Notes: generated by a model not told the origin, from the letters alone. DNA of 64,000 bases from Marinomonas sp. CT5 (GCF_018336975.1 NZ_CP025572.1:1804716-1868715); one strand, 5' to 3'; shown: positions 33,486 through 42,811, numbered from the stretch's first letter. Numbers and translations: made by a program.

Positions 33486-33995
33486 ATGACACTGGAAAGA
33501 AAAATAGCCAAAGTCTTTCAGTTAACGGATGAAAATTGGATGAAACATGCTAATCCGTGGAGTGTATATACGAGATATTCTGTTTTACCGTTAATTATAT
33601 TGGCTTTCTGGAGTAGGGTATGGATAGGCTGGTGGTGCCTAATTCCAGGTTTAATTACTATTTTATGGATGTTCTTTAATCCGATTTTTTTCAATAAACC
33701 CCAATCAACAAAAAATTGGGCTTCTAAAGCCGTACTTGGAGAAAGAGTTTATCTCAATCGAGACAAAGTAAAGATTCCAGGTATTCATATAACCCACTTG
33801 TATACCTTGCTTAATATTATTTCCTCATCGGGAATGATTCTTTCAATTTGGGCGGTTATCTATTACTCCGTTTGGGGAGCCATACTCGGAACGGCACTGG
33901 CGTATTTGGGGAAGAGCTGGTACTTGGATCGTATGGTTTGGTTATATGAATCAATGAAACTGGACAATGAAGAATATAAGAATTGGGAATATTAG
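33486..33995 (+). CDS. DUF6653 family membrane protein
   Basis: A 169-residue protein with four hydrophobic stretches: two at residues ~33-65 (LPLIILAFWSRVWIGWWCLIPGLITILWMF split by WIGWW) and two at ~105-140. Motifs ENWMKHANPWSVYTR and a Trp-rich NPIFFNKP..NWASKAVLGE segment match the family assigned DUF6653. Function unknown. The ATG follows AAAGGAAG. It is inserted between two direct repeats that hold pieces of brnA and DUF3549, so it belongs to the rearranged block. Confidence 0.75.
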   Translation: MTLERKIAKVFQLTDENWMKHANPWSVYTRYSVLPLIILAFWSRVWIGWWCLIPGLITILWMFFNPIFFNKPQSTKNWASKAVLGERVYLNRDKVKIPGIHITHLYTLLNIISSSGMILSIWAVIYYSVWGAILGTALAYLGKSWYLDRMVWLYESMKLDNEEYKNWEY

Positions 33996-34061
33996 CGGCT
34001 GAACAATAATCTATGCGATCTGGTGAACCTTCCCGTACTCTTTATCTGCCTCCAATTCATT

Positions 34062-34228
34062 AAACCCTTACGCTAAAAAGCAGGTCACGATAAGGCTTGA
34101 TGAAGATACTGTTGAGTATTTTAAGGCGTTAGCGGATGACAAGGGTATTCCTTATCAAAGCTTAATACAATTTGTATTTAAGGGATTGTGCGCAGTCACA
34201 CCGTGAACTCAAGATGGAGTGGCAATAA
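34062..34228 (+). pseudogene. Degenerate second copy of brnA
   Basis: Encodes NPYAKK, then QVTIRLDEDTVEYFKALADD and KGIPYQSLI in the same order as brnA. It lacks the start region, has a 9-bp deletion of one LKK-type triplet group, and one extra base (AATACAATTTG instead of AATTAATTTG) that shifts the frame before the last helix. It cannot make a working antitoxin. Confidence 0.85.
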
Positions 34229-34448
34229 ACCATCTTTATTCACTCCAAAAAGAACAGAGTCTGTTTAGGCGATTCAGACTCCAATCCTTCTTCTAGCTCT
34301 TCCTAATCACTGTACTGATCTTGACGTTTGTGTAAATAGGTAACTCACGGCTTGTGCCAATTTTGGGCTGACGTGTCCGCTGCGTAGCAGTGTCCAAAGT
34401 GGTTGTTTGGTTTCTGGGTGCTGGCTTAGCTCTGCGGCGATTTGCTTG
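34062..34448. repeat. Direct repeat B2
   Basis: Second copy of 32797-33191, here continuous with the complete DUF3549 gene, so this is probably the ancestral position for the DUF3549 part, while the intact brnA lies in copy B1. Confidence 0.85.
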
Positions 34449-35392
34449 AAAGCAATGTAGCCGTCTTCTCGGTGAGCCAGTTTTTCCATGATGATGCGCA
34501 GTAGCTGCGGGTTAAGACCTAACCAATGGGGGCATTTTGCAGCGAGGGCTGCAATAGGGTGAAGGTCGTCATCGCGGCATTCAGTCAAGCTACCAAGTAG
34601 GCCAAACAAGGGTAAAAGCAGTTGGTCGTTTAAGTCTGCTCTAGATAAGGCACGTAGGTAGCTGGCTTGCATCAAGGCATCTTGCTCGGTTTGCAGTTTC
34701 TCGATCAAGGTATCTTGCAGCGGGCTAGCGAGTACTTCATGTTCAAGGGCGTGACAAAGGGGGCTAACAACATGTTTGGGCGCTTGTTGAATGGCTTTTT
34801 GGATCAGTGCCTGATACTTGTTTTCATCCACTCTGGCAGCAAGTTCGGCTATGCCTTGTAGACCCAGTGTTTGCCAGCTGTCGTCATCTTGATTTAAGTC
34901 TGAAGAAAGGTATGTCACCACGTCATCAAAGTAGTGTGATGGCACTTTGTGAAGGTCTTTGCCTAGAATGGCGTGTAAACTTGCCATGCGTTCTTGATCG
35001 GGTTTGAAGGCGTAAGGGTTGTCTTCAAGGGCTTCTGATAGGCCTGCTTCTTCGCCTTTGTGTAATATTTTATCGACAATACTTTTGATAAAGTGATCTC
35101 GCGTGCCAAGGTTTAGGCAGCCCGTTTCGTCGAGTGGTAGTTTGATAAACCAGATAACACCTTGTTCTATGATGTCTTCTTTTTTGGCTTTACTGCCTTG
35201 TTCACTTCCCATGTTGAGTAGGCACGCCAACCAAGCGTGTTGACGAAATGGAAATGGGTAGGTTTGTTGTTTGCGGTCGAATTGGATCGCTTGTTGCGGG
35301 GTGATTTTGGTGATGTTGCGACCAATGTCATAGTAGCTTACATCACAACCGACCATGTCAAATAAGTCAGACAGAGATTCAATTTTGTTCAT
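34307..35392 (-). CDS. DUF3549 family protein
   Basis: A 361-residue soluble helical protein that matches DUF3549 (opening SLSDLFDMVGCDVSYYDIGR, then PFPFRQHAWLACLL). The C-terminal two thirds look like a HEAT-type helical array (repeated A-L-x-x-x-L pairs). Function unknown; in pseudomonads and vibrios it sits next to yqcC and DUF1853 genes, as here. The start ATG at 35392 has a weak ribosome site. It is divergent from yqcC. Its last 44 codons are duplicated 1.2 kb away. Confidence 0.82.
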   Translation of the reverse strand: MNKIESLSDLFDMVGCDVSYYDIGRNITKITPQQAIQFDRKQQTYPFPFRQHAWLACLLNMGSEQGSKAKKEDIIEQGVIWFIKLPLDETGCLNLGTRDHFIKSIVDKILHKGEEAGLSEALEDNPYAFKPDQERMASLHAILGKDLHKVPSHYFDDVVTYLSSDLNQDDDSWQTLGLQGIAELAARVDENKYQALIQKAIQQAPKHVVSPLCHALEHEVLASPLQDTLIEKLQTEQDALMQASYLRALSRADLNDQLLLPLFGLLGSLTECRDDDLHPIAALAAKCPHWLGLNPQLLRIIMEKLAHREDGYIAFKQIAAELSQHPETKQPLWTLLRSGHVSPKLAQAVSYLFTQTSRSVQ

Positions 35393-35507
35393 GATAAAGT
35401 TATGGCTCTTGTTGCCGATAAGGGCGCTAGTGTATGCCGTTATAGGTATGCTTGTATTTGTGATTTAACGTTGCGCTATCTTACCGTTTTTCAAAGGAGA
35501 AATCAGG
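35393..35507. promoter_or_regulatory. Divergent promoter spacer DUF3549 / yqcC
   Basis: 115 bp between oppositely oriented genes. It must contain both promoters; I see no consensus-quality hexamers. The AAGGAGA at 35494-35500 is the yqcC ribosome site and decides for a TTG start at 35508. Confidence 0.4.
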
Positions 35508-35849
35508 TTGAAAGAAGCCTTTTCTGCCCATCATGTGTTGGCGGATTTATTGATGGACTTGCAAATGGCAATGCAAGATTGCGAGGTTTGGGAGTGTGAG
35601 GCGCCATCTGAAGAGGCGTTGCAAAGTACAGAACCCTTTTGTATTGATACGATGAATTTCGAGCAATGGTTGAGGTATGTGATGATTGAACGATTTAAAG
35701 CCATGTTAGCCTCGGGAAGCGATTTACCGGTGCGCTGTCATATTTCGCCTATGGCTGAGGAAGCGTTCAAAGATAAGCCAGCCGCGAAAGTCAGCAACGT
35801 AGTCACTTGTTTGAATCGTATTGATCAGCATTTGAGTGGTCATTTGTGA
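35508..35849 (+). CDS. yqcC: YqcC family protein
   Basis: A 113-residue helical protein of the YqcC family (N-terminal VLADLLMDLQMAMQDCEVWE, then the Pro/Glu region and MNFEQWLRYVMIERFKAML). In E. coli yqcC lies beside truC; function unknown. The start is TTG at 35508, seven bases after a perfect AAGGAGA; no ATG is available upstream. Its stop codon overlaps the GTG start of the DUF1853 gene. Confidence 0.85.
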   Translation: MKEAFSAHHVLADLLMDLQMAMQDCEVWECEAPSEEALQSTEPFCIDTMNFEQWLRYVMIERFKAMLASGSDLPVRCHISPMAEEAFKDKPAAKVSNVVTCLNRIDQHLSGHL

Positions 35850-36709
35850 TAACGGATCGATGTCATCATCCATTGGTTAAAGATCTAGCTTGGCTGGTGG
35901 AAGGGCATTATATCGAGCGTGATTTTGATCTTCAGCCCTATTGGCTCGATGATGTGAATGAGCGTTTGTTATGGCTGGATAAACACCCAGACGCTATTGT
36001 TAGTGCCCTTGCTGCGTGTAAGTCGCATTTCCTTGGTAGTTATTTTGAAACCTTGTTTTCTTTTGCTATAGAGCAATTGTCGGTTTTGAAAATACACTTG
36101 GAACATTTTCAGATTGAAAGCGAAGGCAAAACTCTGGGTGAAGTGGACATGTTGGTGGAAACACCAGATGGTGAGCTTCATCAATTCGAGATAGCGATTA
36201 AGTTTTATTTGGAAAGACCGGATCTTTTTCCTCATGATTGGATAGGGCCAAATAAAAATGACAGCTTGTTAAAAAAAGTCACTCGAGCCAGAGAGCATCA
36301 GTTGATCATTTTACAAACCAGTGAAGGTTCGGCGGCTATTGAGGCTATTGCAGAAGGGCGTAATCCACAGGCGAGTTTGCTGATTTTTGGTCGTTTATAT
36401 GTATCTTTAGATAGTAAAGATAAAGTGATTGAATGGCTAAATCAGATTGAGCATGGTGGTTGGATTCGAGTGTCTCAGGTGGCTTTATTAGCGCCATTTT
36501 TTTCTGACTTTTTTATTTTACAAAAGCCTCATTGGTTGTCTGTACCATGCATAAGTGATAATTTCCCTTTCAATTCTTTGCAATATGCCTACAATCTTGT
36601 GGGCGAATTCTTGTTTGATAGTCGACCAAAACATGTTCTTTTGAAGCCGACTTTTAATACCACAGATCAAATATACCGCAATGTGTTTATTGTTCCCGAT
36701 ACATGGTGA
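35846..36709 (+). CDS. DUF1853 family protein with nuclease-like motif
   Basis: A 287-residue protein of the DUF1853 family. The central block EGKTLGEVDMLVETPDGE followed by HQFEIAIKFYL has the D-x(n)-E-x-K layout of PD-(D/E)XK nucleases (Asp of EVD, Glu of FEIAIK, Lys of IK). No experimental function is known to me. GTG start at 35846 overlaps the yqcC stop (GTGA), so the two are translationally coupled. Confidence 0.82.
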   Translation: MITDRCHHPLVKDLAWLVEGHYIERDFDLQPYWLDDVNERLLWLDKHPDAIVSALAACKSHFLGSYFETLFSFAIEQLSVLKIHLEHFQIESEGKTLGEVDMLVETPDGELHQFEIAIKFYLERPDLFPHDWIGPNKNDSLLKKVTRAREHQLIILQTSEGSAAIEAIAEGRNPQASLLIFGRLYVSLDSKDKVIEWLNQIEHGGWIRVSQVALLAPFFSDFFILQKPHWLSVPCISDNFPFNSLQYAYNLVGEFLFDSRPKHVLLKPTFNTTDQIYRNVFIVPDTW

Positions 36710-36773
36710 AAGGTTCGACACAATAAAAGATCGAGATGTATAAACTGAATTCTATTAGTAGTATCTAAAATAA

Positions 36774-38771
36774 ATGACCGATTTCTCAACATTGCTACAA
36801 GCAAAAATGCCCCTTGCCGCTTGGGTTATAGATATAGAGCAATCTAGTGTGCCATGGTGTAATGTGGCAGCGGAAGCTCTATTGATTGATTCTTTAGGTG
36901 GCATTAAATCTGGGCAACGCGTGATTGGGGAAGAGCTCAAGTCGCGTATTTCCGCTTATTTGAATAACCAGAGAGACGGTAAAAGTTTACCCTTTAAATG
37001 GCTTTTTAAGGCACCAGATGGTGTTAAGTACAATATAAAAGGCTCAGTTATTTCTTTAGATGAAGGTCGTAAAGGTATATCGGTCGAAGCGCATCCCGTT
37101 TCTATTTCTAAGGTAGCAGCTCAGTTTCCAGTCACAGATAAACGTGATAAGAATTTATTGACGCAGTTCAAAACGCTTTCCTTCGCTATTTTTGACAGTA
37201 ACGGACGTTTTGTTGAAGGTAGTAAGCATTTTGCCTCGCAATTTGGTGATATTACTCATGCTCGTGATTTGTTTGCTGTTTCTGGTGCGGCGAATAGCTT
37301 TATTCGCCGTATGACTGAGCAGCAGAATTTATCCCAAGAAATACGCCTTACTACGGAAAATGGTGTGCGGTGGCATAAAATAGAAGTTTCCTACCAACAC
37401 GACAGCAATACGGTGTATTTGCTAACCCATGATATTCAGGAAGAAAGAGATCATGAAGTTGCTTTATACCGCCTTAATAATTACGACAGTCTAACCAGCT
37501 TACCCAATCGAAACTTACTTTATCAGCAATTAGAGAGTGCCTTGGTGAATGCACGTAAGCGCCATCGCCAGTTTGGTCTTTTGTATTTAGATTTGGATGG
37601 TTTTAAAGTCATTAATGATAACTTTGGTCATCGTGTTGGCGATGAGTTGATTCAGCGCGTTGCGGAGCGTATTCAGGATAGTATTCCACCGAACTCATGT
37701 TTATACCGTTTGGGTGGCGATGAGTTTGTAGTGGTTCTAGAAAATACTCAGTCTGTAAAGGAATTGGAGAATATTGCTCAAAGCATTATGCAAAATGCCA
37801 GTGAAACCTATCCGGTTGCGAAAATGGAAATGATGATTACGGCTAGTATTGGCATTGCCAGTTATCCTCAACACGCCGCAGACGTGGATAATTTATTGAA
37901 AAATGCTGATGCTGCTATGTATCGAGCAAAATCGATGGGACATAATTTATTTTGTGTCTACGAAAATTATATGGCAGATAATATTAATGCCCATCTTACT
38001 TTAGGTGGTGGATTGCGTAAGGCGATAGAGGAAGAACAGTTTATTCTGCATTATCAGCCTAAAATCAGTCTTCCAGATGAGAAGGTCGTTGGAGCTGAAG
38101 CCTTGATTCGTTGGGTTCACCCTGAACTTGGTATGATCAGACCCGATCAATTCATTCCTTTAGCTGAAGAAAGTGGCTTGATTCTTCCTTTGGGAGAATG
38201 GGTAATTCACCGTGCTTGTCGCCAATTAAAAGAGTGGCGAGAACTCGGCTTATCGCCAGTTAAATTATCGGTTAATTTATCTAGTCGCCAATTCATGCAA
38301 TCAGATTTGGTCGATATGGTTGAACGAGTGCTAAAAGAAACAGGTGTTGATCCAGAATATCTTGAGCTTGAATTAACGGAAAGTATGTTAATGGCAGATG
38401 CACAACAATCGATAGAAAAGCTACACAGCTTTAGAGAGTTAGGTGTCACACTTTCCATCGACGATTTTGGCACAGGTTATTCGTCACTCGCTTATTTGAA
38501 AAAATTCCCAATACAAACATTAAAAATAGACCGGTCTTTTATTAATGATTTGGGGCTAGACAGTGATAATGATGCCATTGTTAAAGCCACCATTGCGATG
38601 GCGAGTAGTTTGAATTTGAAGGTCATAGCGGAAGGCGTAGAAAACCGATCACAAGTCGCTGTGCTTAATAAGTACCAATGCCAAGAAGTGCAAGGCTATC
38701 TTTTTTCAAAGCCCTTAAGCAATGAAGATTTTGTGGTTTATTTGAGTGAACGCAGCTTAGAAGAGGCTTAA
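36774..38771 (+). CDS. GGDEF-EAL protein with N-terminal PAS-like sensor region
   Basis: A 665-residue cyclic-di-GMP enzyme without signal or membrane segments. The first ~225 residues contain two PAS-like regions (LSFAIFDSNGRFVEGSKHFA and a terminal THDIQEERDHEVALYRL linker). The GGDEF domain has an intact RLGGDEFVVV; the EAL domain keeps the catalytic EALIRW, and DDFGTGYSSL. Both diguanylate cyclase and phosphodiesterase activity are possible, and PAS-GGDEF-EAL proteins are often net phosphodiesterases. Start ATG at 36774 lacks a clear ribosome site. Confidence 0.9.
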   Translation: MTDFSTLLQAKMPLAAWVIDIEQSSVPWCNVAAEALLIDSLGGIKSGQRVIGEELKSRISAYLNNQRDGKSLPFKWLFKAPDGVKYNIKGSVISLDEGRKGISVEAHPVSISKVAAQFPVTDKRDKNLLTQFKTLSFAIFDSNGRFVEGSKHFASQFGDITHARDLFAVSGAANSFIRRMTEQQNLSQEIRLTTENGVRWHKIEVSYQHDSNTVYLLTHDIQEERDHEVALYRLNNYDSLTSLPNRNLLYQQLESALVNARKRHRQFGLLYLDLDGFKVINDNFGHRVGDELIQRVAERIQDSIPPNSCLYRLGGDEFVVVLENTQSVKELENIAQSIMQNASETYPVAKMEMMITASIGIASYPQHAADVDNLLKNADAAMYRAKSMGHNLFCVYENYMADNINAHLTLGGGLRKAIEEEQFILHYQPKISLPDEKVVGAEALIRWVHPELGMIRPDQFIPLAEESGLILPLGEWVIHRACRQLKEWRELGLSPVKLSVNLSSRQFMQSDLVDMVERVLKETGVDPEYLELELTESMLMADAQQSIEKLHSFRELGVTLSIDDFGTGYSSLAYLKKFPIQTLKIDRSFINDLGLDSDNDAIVKATIAMASSLNLKVIAEGVENRSQVAVLNKYQCQEVQGYLFSKPLSNEDFVVYLSERSLEEA

Positions 38772-38872
38772 AACGCAGAATTCGTTATGGTGAAGGAGTT
38801 TTTAATGTTTTGCTTGTTACTATTGCGGTATTCTTCTCGCTAAAGCGCCCATTAATAAATTAAAGGTACATT

Positions 38873-39730
38873 GTGTCGACGCTCGAAAACCTTTCTTGTC
38901 CTATAGATGCTGCGCCGTTAACGCGTGATCAACGAAGCTTAACGTGCGAATATGGACATACTTATGATTTAGCTAAAACAGGCTATGTTAATCTTCTTCC
39001 AGTGCAAAATAAGCGTTCTAAAGACCCTGGCGATAGCAAAGAAATGGTGATCGCAAGGCAAAACTTTTTGAATCAACAGCACTACTTTCCTATTGTTAAC
39101 GCGATATTTGCGTCCTGGCCGAGAGAGCATTTAGTTAATGGAATGCGAATTCTTGATGCAGGTTGTGGGGAAGGTTATTACTTAAATGAAATGGGAAAGT
39201 CGTTAGCTGAGCAAGACATTGAAGCAGAACTTACCGGTCTTGATATTTCAAAATGGGCCATCGTTGCTGCCAGTAAACGTGATAAAATGGTGAGTTGGGT
39301 GGTAGGGAGTAATGCCAGTTTACCTGTCCCCGATGAGCGCTACGATGCGGTATTGTGTTTATTTGGCTTTCCCGTATTTAATGAATTTTCAAGAGTATTG
39401 ACTGATGATGGTTTGATGCTACTTGTTGAGTCTGGCCCTAATCATCTTATTGAATTGCGCAAAATACTCTACCCATCCATTCATGACTATAAGCAAACTT
39501 TTTCTGATGGAATCGCTGGCTTTGATTTAGTTTCTGAGCAAGAAGAAACTTTTTCCTTTACCCTCGATTCGCAGGAAAAAATTCAAGATTTATTAAGTAT
39601 GACGCCTCATATTCATAAAGCCTCATATGATGGTCGAGAAGCTCTAAAGCAGTTCGACTCTATTACTCTCACTGCGGACATAAAGCTTCGCTGGTATCGG
39701 AAGAATGTAAAGGAAGTGAGTCATGTCTAG
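38873..39730 (+). CDS. rlmA: RlmA-like 23S rRNA (guanine-N1) methyltransferase
   Basis: A 285-residue enzyme similar to RlmA, which methylates G745 of 23S rRNA. The family block GYVNLLPVQNKRSKDPGDS is complete and the SAM site is MRILDAGCGEGYYL. The N-terminal zinc site, usually C-x2-C-x12-C-x3-H, here reads CPID ... CEYGH, so the second Cys is Asp. GTG start at 38873, behind AAAGG. The 3' end overlaps the carbonic anhydrase gene by 8 bp. Confidence 0.85.
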   Translation: MSTLENLSCPIDAAPLTRDQRSLTCEYGHTYDLAKTGYVNLLPVQNKRSKDPGDSKEMVIARQNFLNQQHYFPIVNAIFASWPREHLVNGMRILDAGCGEGYYLNEMGKSLAEQDIEAELTGLDISKWAIVAASKRDKMVSWVVGSNASLPVPDERYDAVLCLFGFPVFNEFSRVLTDDGLMLLVESGPNHLIELRKILYPSIHDYKQTFSDGIAGFDLVSEQEETFSFTLDSQEKIQDLLSMTPHIHKASYDGREALKQFDSITLTADIKLRWYRKNVKEVSHV

Positions 39731-40358
39731 CCATTTAGATGACCTTTTTAATAAGAATAGAGAGTGGGCTGCTAAGGTTACCGCGGAAGATCCAGAGTTT
39801 TTTTCGACCCTTTCTAAGCAACAAAAACCAGAGTATTTGTGGATTGGTTGTGCTGATAGCCGTGTTCCAGCCAATCAAATTGTTGATTTATTACCAGGTG
39901 AAGTGTTTGTTCATCGCAATATCGCTAATGTCGTAGTGCATACCGACTTAAACTGTTTATCAGTTATTCAGTTTGCAGTTGATGTGTTAAAAGTAAAGCA
40001 CATCATGGTGGTGGGTCATTATGGCTGTGGTGGTATTAAGGCGGCCATGGGCACCGAAGAGCATGGCATGATCGATAATTGGCTACGTCATATCAAAGAT
40101 GTTTACCGTTTACATCGTGTTGAACTTGATGCAATAGCGGATGAGCATGTTCGATTTGATCGCATGTGTGAGCTCAATGTGGTCGAGCAAGTAGCTAATG
40201 TTTGCCAAAGCAGTATCGTACAAAATGCATGGAAAAATGGACAAGAGCTACATGTTCACGGTTGGTGTTACAGTATTGATAATGGTCATATTACAGACTT
40301 GAAAAGGACCGTTTCTAGTGCAGAAGAGTCTCAAGAGCAAATGAACAATAATATGTAG
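39723..40358 (+). CDS. can: Beta-class carbonic anhydrase
   Basis: A 211-residue zinc enzyme that interconverts CO2 and bicarbonate in the cytoplasm. Zinc ligands Cys43, Asp45 (CADSR), His99 and Cys102 (GHYGCGG) are all present. The length and the VHRNIANVV motif match the E. coli Can type. It starts inside the end of rlmA, so the two are cotranscribed, and a strong terminator follows. Confidence 0.95.
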   Translation: MSSHLDDLFNKNREWAAKVTAEDPEFFSTLSKQQKPEYLWIGCADSRVPANQIVDLLPGEVFVHRNIANVVVHTDLNCLSVIQFAVDVLKVKHIMVVGHYGCGGIKAAMGTEEHGMIDNWLRHIKDVYRLHRVELDAIADEHVRFDRMCELNVVEQVANVCQSSIVQNAWKNGQELHVHGWCYSIDNGHITDLKRTVSSAEESQEQMNNNM

Positions 40359-40383
40359 GTGCATTTTAGCCAGTATTTTAAAC

Positions 40384-40426
40384 AACAACGCCAGAACGGT
40401 AATAGGTTCTGGCGTTGTTGTTTTTA
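40384..40426. terminator. Bidirectional terminator between can and galM
   Basis: A perfect 14-bp stem AACAACGCCAGAAC / GTTCTGGCGTTGTT (40384-40397 with 40406-40419), followed by TTTTT on the plus strand. It ends the can transcript and lies just past the convergent galM-like gene. Confidence 0.88.
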
Positions 40427-40462
40427 GCTTTTGTTTTTAAGGTTTCGCTCTTATGTCTTTCA

Positions 40463-41446
40463 TTAAATAAATTCATACCGAGTGATTTGCTGGTAGGTCT
40501 CTTCGGGGGCTAATAATATTGGCGGAAAATGAGGCTGGTTTATTGCATCTGGCCAATGTTGGGCTTCGAGAGCAAGACCCGCGTAAGCTTCTAATGCACC
40601 TTGGTTAATATTAGATTCGGGTTCCAATTGAATATGACGACCGTCATAGACCTGTAGTCCCGGTTCGGTTGTTTGATAATGTAGTGTGAGTCCAGTGATA
40701 GGGGCTTTCAGTGTGGCGACCGTTTGTAGAGGTCGATGACTGATAAGAGAAAGACAAAAGTTTGTATCCAACCCCGGATAATCATCACGACCTATGGTTC
40801 TAAGCTCATGAAAATCAAAGGCACTGCCAGCGGTCTGAGTCACTTCACCGGTTGGGATAAGGCCATCATCCACAGGTAAATAATGGTCTGCTTGGATGCT
40901 CAGTTGATGATCCAGAATCGAGCCTTGACCATCAAGGTTTATATAACTGTGGCCAGCGAAGTTACAAATGGTCAGTTGATCGGTCGTCGCAGTGATTTCC
41001 ATTTCTAATGCGCTGTCTATTAAGCGATAAAAAACATTCACTTCCATGTTTCCTGGGTAGCCCATTTCACCATCGGCTAGAGTGGTTTGTAATTGAACCA
41101 TGTCATTCGTTTGCTTGATGATAGACCAGTTTTTGCTGCCGGTACCATTTGGCCCACCGTGCAAATGATGAGCTTCAGGTATGGTTGGCGGTAATTGGTA
41201 AGTTTTTCCACCTATGACTGCATGACCTTTATTGGTTCGATTAGCAACGCGCCCAACCACAGCACCAAAGTATTTTGCCCCTTGAAGGTAGTCGCTTAGT
41301 TTTGGAGACCCTAAAAACAGTGAGTGCTCATAGCCATTTAAGTAAACGGATTGAATCGTCGCGCCCAATGTCAAAATAGACACTTTAAGGTGTGTGTTTT
41401 GCAGAGTAATCGATTGTACTTGGTTTAAATCTGGTGCGAGGTTCAC
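40463..41446 (-). CDS. galM: Aldose 1-epimerase (mutarotase)
   Basis: A 327-residue enzyme that interconverts alpha and beta anomers of free sugars. GalM hallmarks include FGAVVGRVANRTNKG, the catalytic His in HHLHGGPNG and NFAGHSYINLDGQG, and late YPGLDTNFCL. It is the last gene of the arabinofuranoside operon, after a hairpin, and probably equilibrates arabinose released by the GH51 enzyme. Confidence 0.9.
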   Translation of the reverse strand: MNLAPDLNQVQSITLQNTHLKVSILTLGATIQSVYLNGYEHSLFLGSPKLSDYLQGAKYFGAVVGRVANRTNKGHAVIGGKTYQLPPTIPEAHHLHGGPNGTGSKNWSIIKQTNDMVQLQTTLADGEMGYPGNMEVNVFYRLIDSALEMEITATTDQLTICNFAGHSYINLDGQGSILDHQLSIQADHYLPVDDGLIPTGEVTQTAGSAFDFHELRTIGRDDYPGLDTNFCLSLISHRPLQTVATLKAPITGLTLHYQTTEPGLQVYDGRHIQLEPESNINQGALEAYAGLALEAQHWPDAINQPHFPPILLAPEETYQQITRYEFI

Positions 41447-41469
41447 GAAAGTATCCTTTTCAAATAAAA

Positions 41470-41489
41470 GGGGGCCAAAGCCCCCAGAA
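41470..41489 (-). terminator. Terminator/attenuator between binding-protein gene and galM
   Basis: GGGGGC / GCCCCC (41470-41475 with 41480-41485), followed on the minus strand by TTTTATTT. Its position after the binding-protein gene would lower expression of galM relative to the transporter. Confidence 0.6.
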
Positions 41490-41509
41490 AGCTTAGCTGC
41501 ATAAATAAA

Positions 41510-42811
41510 TTAGATATTGTCTAGTAAGTCATTAATACGATATTGCGCTGTTTCTAACGCATCGTCTATCGATTTGTCGCCATTAACCGCAGAGCTTAAC
41601 TCTTCACCAAGAATATCTTGAATGGCAAATTGTCTTAACACGGCTGAAGGCAAAGCTTGACCTGTTTTGGCAATTTTAGCGATATCACTACGATGAGGAA
41701 GTGATTTGAATTTCTCGCTATTGATGACGGCTTTTACGACGGGTAAGTGACCCGTTCTTGCCCATTGATAGTTATTGTCATAAAAGAATTTGAACAATTT
41801 ACCAATGGCGGCCATTTTTTCATCACTACGCTTGCCACGAGGAACAGCCCAACCATGCCCATCTGTATAGGTTACATCTTTCTTATCAAAGAACTGCGGG
41901 ATAGGATACACACTGTAACCCCCTGACAAGGCATTATTACTCTCTTTGGATTGGTTATCATATGACCCAATTAACCATGTTCCATTGACAGAAATACCGG
42001 CGTCACCACTGGAAAAACCTGAAACGGCGGCGGCATAGTCCAGATTTTTTGCGGTGACATCTAACATATCTTTCATGAAGGTGAGTGTTTTCTTGGCGTC
42101 TTCGCCTGTTAAGTCAATTTGTTTAGGGTCATCAAAAAAAGCGCTGTTCTGTTGCATCATCAAGGTATAAAACATGCGTGCAAAGCTGGCGGTTTCATTA
42201 GCTGATACCTGAATTAGATAGGGTTTCCCTGTGGCTTCTTGAAACTGTTTGCCTTGAGAAAATAGTTCTTCACGGCTGGTTGGTAAAATAGGCGTGCCAT
42301 CTTTTTTGAGTAACCCTGCTTGCTTCATAAGGTTGTTGTTTACATGAAACAACATGGTCCAGTTATCAAAGGGTAGAGCGTATATGCCATCTTCTTTGGT
42401 GACACTGGAAATGCCTGCTTCTGTAAAGTCATTAGGCTTGATGTTCTGATCTTTTAAAAGCTTATCGAGGGGAACTAACAAACCACGAGATTGATAATCT
42501 GAAATGGCCGAGTAATGCATAGAAACAACATCTGGTGCAGACCGTGAGGCCAGTTGGGCATTAAGTTGATCATAGCCTGGCCATTCGACTGTGGTGACGT
42601 TTACGTCAATATCTGGGTTGTCTGCCTCGAACTTGTTAACCAACGAGGTAATGATGCCGCATTCGCCAACTGCTGAAGACACATCTGTGTTATTGCCATA
42701 TTCGGCTTCACACGCACCAAAGAAACGCTGTAGTTCGATCGTAGTAGCGTTGGCAAGCGGTGATAATGCCAAAAGACCTGCTGTTGCAGTTCCGAGAAGT
42801 AACTGTTTCAT
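41510..42811 (-). CDS. Carbohydrate ABC transporter substrate-binding protein
   Basis: A 433-residue periplasmic protein of the extracellular solute-binding family 1. Signal peptide LLLGTATAGLLALSPLANAT, cleaved near residue 22. The mature part has typical blocks (NPDIDVNVTTVEWPGYDQLN, ALPFDNWTMLFHVNNNLMKQ, GDAGISVNGTWLIGSY). It delivers sugars to the two permeases encoded upstream; gene context suggests arabino-oligosaccharides. Confidence 0.9.
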   Translation of the reverse strand: MKQLLLGTATAGLLALSPLANATTIELQRFFGACEAEYGNNTDVSSAVGECGIITSLVNKFEADNPDIDVNVTTVEWPGYDQLNAQLASRSAPDVVSMHYSAISDYQSRGLLVPLDKLLKDQNIKPNDFTEAGISSVTKEDGIYALPFDNWTMLFHVNNNLMKQAGLLKKDGTPILPTSREELFSQGKQFQEATGKPYLIQVSANETASFARMFYTLMMQQNSAFFDDPKQIDLTGEDAKKTLTFMKDMLDVTAKNLDYAAAVSGFSSGDAGISVNGTWLIGSYDNQSKESNNALSGGYSVYPIPQFFDKKDVTYTDGHGWAVPRGKRSDEKMAAIGKLFKFFYDNNYQWARTGHLPVVKAVINSEKFKSLPHRSDIAKIAKTGQALPSAVLRQFAIQDILGEELSSAVNGDKSIDDALETAQYRINDLLDNI

